Assembly: GCA_045658525.1 (NCBI GenBank)
Contig: JAZOVD010000072.1
Span: 1 to 18,167, forward strand
Reading direction: 5' to 3'
DNA length: 18,167 nt
Source: SIG673 sp045658525
GTDB lineage: Bacteria; Bacillota; Clostridia; Oscillospirales; CAG-272
The position numbers and the translations under genes are program-made. A model generated the notes under the pieces. That model saw nothing but the letters and a program-made list of their open reading frames with translations. It was not told the origin of the DNA and made no database searches. Positions 14,006 through 18,167 of this stretch are shown piece after piece. Numbering within the stretch: position 1 is the stretch's first letter; each line of letters opens with the position of its first letter.

Positions 14006-15097
14006 ATGAGAAGTCTTATAGATATACTTGATTTCACGACCGAGGAGATAGACGGACTTATAGACACGGCATCAGATATGATAGCCAACCCCGACAGCTA
14101 CGCTGACAAGTGCAAGAGAAAGAAGCTCGCTACTCTCTTTTTCGAGCCTTCGACACGCACTCGCCTCAGCTTTGAGGCGGCAATGTTAGAGCTTGGCGGA
14201 AGCGTTATTGGATTTTCTGACGCTGACAGCTCCTCAGCCAAAAAGGGTGAGAGCGTTTCCGATACCGCGAAGGTCATCGGCTGCTACGCCGACATAATAG
14301 CTATGCGTCATCCCAAGGAGGGCGCGCCGCTGGTCGCATCTCTTGCGTCACGCATACCGGTTATAAACGCGGGCGACGGCGGTCACAACCATCCTACCCA
14401 GACGCTTACCGACCTTTTCACCATTAAACGCGAAAAGGGTCGTCTTGATAATTTAACTATCGGCTTCTGCGGCGACCTCAAATACGGACGCACCGTTCAC
14501 TCGCTTATAGTTGCTCTTTCAAGATACGCGAACATCAATCTCGTACTCATCTCTCCCGAGGAATTGAGAGTTCCGAGCTATCTGAAATATGACGTTATGG
14601 AAAGCAACGGTATGAAATACGTCGAGACAACAGATCTCGATGCCTCGCTTCCCGAGCTTGACGTGCTTTATATGACGAGAATACAGCGTGAGCGTATTGA
14701 GAACGCCGCTGATTACGAGCGTCTCAAAGACAGCTACATACTTACCGTTGACAAGCTCATTCCCGCTAAAAAGGATCTTTGCATAATGCATCCTCTGCCG
14801 AGAGTAAACGAGATAAGCGTAAAGATAGACGAGGATCCCCGCGCTTGCTATTTCAAGCAGGTCGAGAACGGAAAATACATCCGTATGGCACTTATTCTTA
14901 AATTACTCAACGAAGCTGAGGCTGACAAGACTCCCAAGCACGCGGAGTACAAGAACGCTATCGAGGGTAAATTCGTTTGCTGTAACCAAAAGTGTATAAC
15001 CACAACAGAGCAGGAGCTTGCGCAGATATTCAAGCCCGCATACGGAAATCCCGACATATACCGTTGTATCTATTGTGAAAAGAAAGCGCGCACATAA
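14006..15097 (+). CDS. pyrB: Aspartate carbamoyltransferase fused to a PyrI-type zinc domain
   Basis: A 363-residue protein. Residues 1-305 are a complete catalytic chain: STRTR (49-53) and SSAKKGES for carbamoyl phosphate, GDGGHNHPTQT (123-133), and HPLPRVNE (262-269). Residues 320-363 match the zinc domain of the separate regulatory chain PyrI: CCNQKCI (Cys325, Cys330) and CIYCEKK (Cys354, Cys357). The ligand pattern and the 24-residue gap are the same as in E. coli PyrI (Cys109, 114, 138, 141). The nucleotide-binding regulatory domain of PyrI is absent, so CTP/ATP control of the classical kind is not expected. Fused catalytic-regulatory ATCases are known, for example in Thermotoga maritima. 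The start at 14006, one base after pyrE, is preferred; an ATG at 13991 lies inside pyrE and lacks a ribosome site. Confidence 0.93.
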   Translation: MRSLIDILDFTTEEIDGLIDTASDMIANPDSYADKCKRKKLATLFFEPSTRTRLSFEAAMLELGGSVIGFSDADSSSAKKGESVSDTAKVIGCYADIIAMRHPKEGAPLVASLASRIPVINAGDGGHNHPTQTLTDLFTIKREKGRLDNLTIGFCGDLKYGRTVHSLIVALSRYANINLVLISPEELRVPSYLKYDVMESNGMKYVETTDLDASLPELDVLYMTRIQRERIENAADYERLKDSYILTVDKLIPAKKDLCIMHPLPRVNEISVKIDEDPRACYFKQVENGKYIRMALILKLLNEAEADKTPKHAEYKNAIEGKFVCCNQKCITTTEQELAQIFKPAYGNPDIYRCIYCEKKART

Positions 15098-15106
15098 ATA
15101 ATTAAA

Positions 15107-15115
15107 TGTTATAAT
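15107..15115 (+). promoter_or_regulatory. Possible extended -10 promoter for the leucine-rich repeat gene
   Basis: TGTTATAAT (15107-15115) gives a perfect extended -10 in the 45-bp gap after pyrB. The position 17 bp upstream (CGCGCA) is not a -35 match. No terminator separates pyrB from the repeat gene, so read-through from the pyr operon is also possible. The ribosome site is GGAAGGAAG at about 15125-15133. Confidence 0.35.
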
Positions 15116-15142
15116 GCGTTTTCCGGAAGGAAGTATTACAAA

Positions 15143-17125
15143 ATGAGTTTATTTGGATTTTTACACAAAAAGAAAACCAATACAGACGATATGCCGGCTT
15201 CTTCTGACGGTAAGGCTTATACGAAAGGGCTTGCTTTTGCCTTAAACAAAGACGGTAAATCGTATGAAGTCATCGGTATCGGCACAGCATATACAAATTA
15301 TGAGATCATAATACCTTGCGAATATAATGGAAAGTCTGTAACAAGCATCGGAAATGAAGCCTTTAAGGCTTTGGAATCAATTTCAGGCGTAACAATACCA
15401 AATAGCGTAACAAGTATCGGAGCTTCCGCGTTTTACGGCTGCACGGGACTTACAAGCATAACGCTGGGTAATAGCGTAGAGAGTATTGGCGATGAGGCGT
15501 TTGCGTATTGCTCTTCGCTTACAAGCTTAACGATACCAAATAGCGTAAAGAGTATCGGAGTCTCCGCTTTCTATTGTTGCGGAAAACTTACGGACATAAC
15601 ATCATCGGGTGATAATGCGCCTTATATCGGTGTTTCCGCCTTCTCGGGAACAGGTTATTACAACGACAAAAGCAACTGGAAAAAGGGAATACTCTACGTT
15701 GACAAGTATCTGATAGATGCGGAACGTACAATATCGGGAGTATATACGGTAAAAGACGGCACGCTTTGTGTTGCTGATTCCGCGTTCTGTAATTGCAATG
15801 CGCTTACAAGCATAACGATACCCGATAGCGTAAAAAACATTGGAAGCAATGCGTTTAGCGGCTGTTCGTCACTTGAAAGCATAACGCTTCCGTTTGTCGG
15901 CAAAGATTCAGATGCTACAAAAGCCTCGGCATTATTCGGATATATATTCGGTACGTCAAGCTATGCAGACGCAACGGCAATCGAACACGGCGAGACTTAT
16001 AGAGACGGTATTGTTGCAACATACTATATTCCAACCCGCTTGAAAAGCGTAACTGTAACCGGAGGAAATATACGTAGAAGGGCGTTCGAGCATTGCGCAG
16101 GACTGACAAGTATAACGTTAGGCGATAACGTAAAGAGTATTGACAAAATGGCGTTCGGTAATTGTACAGGACTTACAAGCATAACGTTAGGTAAAAGCGT
16201 AACGAGTATCGGTTGGATGGCTTTCGAGGGTTGCACAAATCTTACAAGCATAAGTATGTCTGATAACATTACCAGCATCGATATTTCTGCGTTCGATAAC
16301 ACAGGATATCACAACGATAAAAGCAACTGGGAAAACGGTGTACTGTATATCGACAAATACCTTATATCCGCAAAAAACACCATAAAGGGCGCGTATAAGG
16401 TAAAGGACGGTACGATTGGTATCGCCGGAAGCGCGTTTTCAACTTGTACGGAGCTTACAAGTATAACGATGCCAAACAGCGTAAAAAGCATAGAGGCTTA
16501 TGCATTCCACGATTGCGCAAAGCTTACTAATATAACCATTTCAAATAACGTAACAAGTATTGAGCAGGGCACGTTCGAGGGCTGCACCGAACTTACGGGC
16601 GTAACGATACCCAATAGCGTAACGAGTATCGGCTGGGGTGCGTTTAAGGGTTGCACGGGCATTACAAATATTACGATACCCGACAGCGTTATGAGTATTT
16701 CTAACGAGGCGTTCCTTAACACAGGATATTACAATGATGAAAGCAACTGGAAAAACAACGTGCTGTATATCGGAAAACATCTGATATGCGCAAAAAACAC
16801 AATATCGGGAGTATATACGGTAAAGGATGGCACGATTTGTATTGCGAGTTGGGCGTTCTCAGAATGCAAAAAGCTGAAAAGCGTAACGATACCTAATAGC
16901 GTTACGAGCCTTGATATTGTTACGTTTGATAAAGCGGGAATTAAGAGCGTAATAATACCTGATAGCGTGAAGAGTATCGCTAATGAGGCGTTTTTCAATT
17001 GCACAAAGCTTAAAAATATCAAATACCGCGGAACTAAGGAACAATGGGACTGTATAACCAAGGCTTCCAATTGGGACCGTGGCACGGAAAAGTACACGGT
17101 AACGTATAATTACGAGGGTAAATAA
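15143..17125 (+). CDS. BspA-type leucine-rich repeat protein without a signal peptide
   Basis: A 660-residue protein built from about 19 LRR_5 (BspA/TpLRR type) repeats of roughly 23 residues, each with a core like LTSITIPNSVTSIGxxAFxGC. It ends with the RGTKEQWDCI segment and a short beta tail common in clostridial proteins of this family. The repeats are interrupted by three related 60-residue blocks starting GY(Y/H)ND(K/E)SNW at residues 171, 388 and 528. Many relatives are secreted or surface-bound adhesins. Here the start MSLFGFLHKKKTNTDD has no hydrophobic signal sequence, no membrane segment and no sortase motif, so a cytoplasmic or non-classically exported location is inferred. The binding partner is unknown. 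There is no evident relation to pyrimidine synthesis. Confidence 0.88.
   Translation: MSLFGFLHKKKTNTDDMPASSDGKAYTKGLAFALNKDGKSYEVIGIGTAYTNYEIIIPCEYNGKSVTSIGNEAFKALESISGVTIPNSVTSIGASAFYGCTGLTSITLGNSVESIGDEAFAYCSSLTSLTIPNSVKSIGVSAFYCCGKLTDITSSGDNAPYIGVSAFSGTGYYNDKSNWKKGILYVDKYLIDAERTISGVYTVKDGTLCVADSAFCNCNALTSITIPDSVKNIGSNAFSGCSSLESITLPFVGKDSDATKASALFGYIFGTSSYADATAIEHGETYRDGIVATYYIPTRLKSVTVTGGNIRRRAFEHCAGLTSITLGDNVKSIDKMAFGNCTGLTSITLGKSVTSIGWMAFEGCTNLTSISMSDNITSIDISAFDNTGYHNDKSNWENGVLYIDKYLISAKNTIKGAYKVKDGTIGIAGSAFSTCTELTSITMPNSVKSIEAYAFHDCAKLTNITISNNVTSIEQGTFEGCTELTGVTIPNSVTSIGWGAFKGCTGITNITIPDSVMSISNEAFLNTGYYNDESNWKNNVLYIGKHLICAKNTISGVYTVKDGTICIASWAFSECKKLKSVTIPNSVTSLDIVTFDKAGIKSVIIPDSVKSIANEAFFNCTKLKNIKYRGTKEQWDCITKASNWDRGTEKYTVTYNYEGK
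15653..16903 (+). repeat. Three related 180-bp blocks inside the leucine-rich repeat gene
   Basis: Blocks at 15653-15832, 16304-16483 and 16724-16903 each encode 60 residues with the plan GYYNDxSNWxxxxLYIxKxL, then ISGVYTVKDGTI and an LRR unit. Blocks one and three share almost identical DNA in the segment ATATCGGGAGTATATACGGT. Their spacing (651 and 420 bp) shows that multi-LRR segments, not single repeats, were duplicated. Confidence 0.85.
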
Positions 17126-17129
17126 TAAC

Positions 17130-17169
17130 AACAAACGCCCCTGTGATATGTATCACAAGGGCGTTTGTT
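17130..17169. terminator. Bidirectional rho-independent terminator between convergent genes
   Basis: AACAAACGCCC (17130-17140) pairs with GGGCGTTTGTT (17159-17169). An inner TGTGATA/TATCACA stem lies beyond one C/A mismatch, and Ts follow on the plus strand. It sits 5 bp after the repeat-protein stop and directly abuts the stop of the convergent membrane-protein gene. Confidence 0.9.
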
Positions 17170-17931
17170 TTATTTATCTTCATCAGATTTTTTTGAACTG
17201 AACTTAGCTTTTATCCTATCAAAAAACTCAAATATCTTATTCTGAAATTTCACAAGGAAAAATACGCCTACAAAGGATATGGCTACAAGGAATACAAACA
17301 GTAACCAGTCACCGCTGAATATTCTCTCCCCTACCGCTGTAAGAACGAGCGTTGGTATAGCCGCGCCGATAGCTATTGCCGCTATGTAGCTCCAAAGCTT
17401 CATTTTGGCGTTGACTGCGGCATAAGGAATAAAGCCGTTCGGAACAGCGGGAAGCAAGCACACCATTACCACCATATAAGAAGGGCTTCTGCTATCCTCT
17501 ATCATCTTAACGGTATTTGACGAGCGGTCTATCGGAATTATCTTATCCACACTGTTTTTGATCTTCTTATAAACCAGAAAAACAATAAAATTGGATATTA
17601 CGTCCGCAATGTGACAGGTAAGAAAGCCCTTACCTGTTCCAAGAATTATGCCGGCGGCTATATGTATCGGCGCACTCGGGATCACAATTACTACGTTTTG
17701 TACTATCTGCAATATAGCGATTATTATAACACCGTAATGGTTATCGTATTTTTCTACCTCTTTTACTATCATCTGTTGGTTTCCGCTGCAAAGCGCATCC
17801 CAAAGATTAGAATCAACAGCTCTGAATATAAAAAATATCGGTACAAACGATATAATCAAAAAAACCGTTATCAAAAGAAGGCGCAGGGAAAATGTTTTAA
17901 AATCGAAGTCTCTTAGACTTTTTAATTTCAT
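17170..17931 (-). CDS. TVP38/TMEM64 (VTT domain) family membrane protein
   Basis: A 253-residue integral membrane protein. Hydrophobic segments lie at about 16-38, 66-86, 88-100, 105-121, 152-175, 181-201 and 208-228. The family signature is IPSAPIHIAAGIILGTGKGF (84-103) followed by an aspartate/asparagine-containing helix, and LLPAVPNGFIPYAAVNAKM (159-177) is the second conserved element. The tail is charged (KAKFSSKKSDEDK). Relatives in the DedA/VTT superfamily include lipid scramblases and undecaprenyl-phosphate flippases, but the substrate of this member is not known. It has its own promoter, with GAGGA before the ATG. Confidence 0.85.
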   Translation of the reverse strand: MKLKSLRDFDFKTFSLRLLLITVFLIISFVPIFFIFRAVDSNLWDALCSGNQQMIVKEVEKYDNHYGVIIIAILQIVQNVVIVIPSAPIHIAAGIILGTGKGFLTCHIADVISNFIVFLVYKKIKNSVDKIIPIDRSSNTVKMIEDSRSPSYMVVMVCLLPAVPNGFIPYAAVNAKMKLWSYIAAIAIGAAIPTLVLTAVGERIFSGDWLLFVFLVAISFVGVFFLVKFQNKIFEFFDRIKAKFSSKKSDEDK

Positions 17932-17968
17932 TTCGGAACGTCCTCATTTATATTTAGTAATCTCGAAT

Positions 17969-17997
17969 ATTATATCATATCATTTTAAAAAAGTCAA
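17969..17997 (-). promoter_or_regulatory. Promoter of the VTT-family gene
   Basis: On the minus strand TTGACT (17992-17997), a 17-bp spacer ending in TGA, then TATAAT (17969-17974). The predicted start is near 17962, about 30 nt before the ATG at 17931. Confidence 0.75.
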
Positions 17998-18020
17998 CAG
18001 CAATTTTAATTAATAAGTCA

Positions 18021-18049
18021 TTGACACTTGCAAAGATTTGTGATATACT
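18021..18049 (+). promoter_or_regulatory. Promoter of the gene at the right edge
   Basis: TTGACA (18021-18026), a 17-bp spacer ending in TGA, then TATACT (18044-18049). It is divergent from the VTT-gene promoter, 23 bp between the two -35 elements. The predicted leader is about 42 nt and I see no recognisable RNA element in it. Confidence 0.7.
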
Positions 18050-18097
18050 TAAATAAATGCAGGTATTACCTAATAAAACTAACGAATTTGAACTAAA

Positions 18098-18167
18098 ATG
18101 AAAAAAGAACTTTCAGCAGCTGAGAAGATCGAACAAAGCATAAACAAAAAATTCCGTAAAACTATAT
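18098..18167 (+). CDS. Probable TtcA-like PP-loop ATPase (tRNA thiolation type), N-terminal 23 codons only
   Basis: The last 70 bases open a reading frame MKKELSAAEKIEQSINKKFRKT followed by Ile and the window edge. The pattern (two lysines, an AEKIE segment, then a basic Ser-Ile-x-Lys-Lys-Phe-Arg-Lys stretch) resembles the N terminus of clostridial TtcA/TilS-like PP-loop proteins. In those proteins the ATP-binding SGGKDS motif would come about 25-30 residues later, outside the window. The identification rests on memory of family N termini, not on a motif visible here. The promoter upstream supports a real gene; the ribosome site is weak. Confidence 0.45.
   Translation, partial: MKKELSAAEKIEQSINKKFRKTI

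Noticed and set aside
13585..14088. Open frames on the minus strand through the pyr operon
   Set aside because: They lie fully opposite conserved pyr genes, with no ribosome sites or recognisable domains.
15098..15142. Terminator after pyrB
   Set aside because: No stem-loop with a T-run is visible in the 45-bp gap, so the end of the pyr transcript is left open.
15143..17125. Regular repeats considered as a CRISPR array or satellite DNA
   Set aside because: The repeats are diverged, keep one open reading frame and encode leucine-rich repeat units; there are no identical repeats with unique spacers.

Overview
The window looks like a chromosomal piece of an anaerobic member of the Clostridia (Bacillota), probably a gut commensal. 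This is inferred from three things: a glycyl-radical-enzyme microcompartment locus, a BspA-type leucine-rich repeat protein, and Gram-positive style extended -10 promoters. All coding capacity appears intact; only the two end genes are cut by the window edges. No rRNA, tRNA, CRISPR array, insertion sequence or prophage was seen.

Layout. (1) 1-5941, minus strand: one operon for a glycyl radical enzyme-associated bacterial microcompartment. In transcription order it holds the glycyl radical diol dehydratase, its radical-SAM activase, a PduU/EutS-type shell protein, an EutP/PduV-type GTPase, a class II (fuculose/rhamnulose phosphate) aldolase, a GlcG/PduO-C-like protein and a zinc alcohol dehydrogenase that runs off the left edge. 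The aldolase, the GlcG-like protein and the dehydrogenase each carry a terminal amphipathic helix resembling an encapsulation peptide. Together they suggest that fucose or rhamnose is cleaved to lactaldehyde, reduced to 1,2-propanediol and dehydrated to propionaldehyde inside a protein shell. (2) 5942-6273: a 332-bp divergent control region with two promoters, an inverted repeat in the microcompartment leader and two TGTACA-centred palindromes. (3) 6274-8046, plus strand: an NhaC-type Na+/H+ antiporter with an unusual N-terminal eight-cysteine DnaJ-like zinc motif, ended by a strong hairpin. (4) 8085-9602, minus strand: a cytoplasmic GH63-like (alpha/alpha)6 glycosidase. (5) 9703-15097, plus strand: a compact pyrimidine operon pyrC-pyrK-pyrD-pyrF-pyrE-pyrB covering carbamoyl-aspartate to UMP, in which PyrB carries a C-terminal PyrI-type zinc domain. 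(6) 15143-17125: a 660-residue leucine-rich repeat protein without a visible signal peptide. (7) 17170-17931, minus strand: a TVP38/TMEM64 (VTT) membrane protein, convergent with the repeat protein across a shared hairpin terminator. (8) 18098-end: the first 23 codons of a probable TtcA-like PP-loop protein.

The most unusual items are the antiporter with a DnaJ-like cysteine module and the PyrB-PyrI zinc-domain fusion lacking the nucleotide-binding regulatory domain. Also worth attention are the Cys/His-rich linker before the aldolase encapsulation peptide, the compact activase without an auxiliary iron-sulfur domain, and the unexplained palindromes between the microcompartment operon and the antiporter. 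The microcompartment itself belongs to a known type, so I do not claim a wholly new system.
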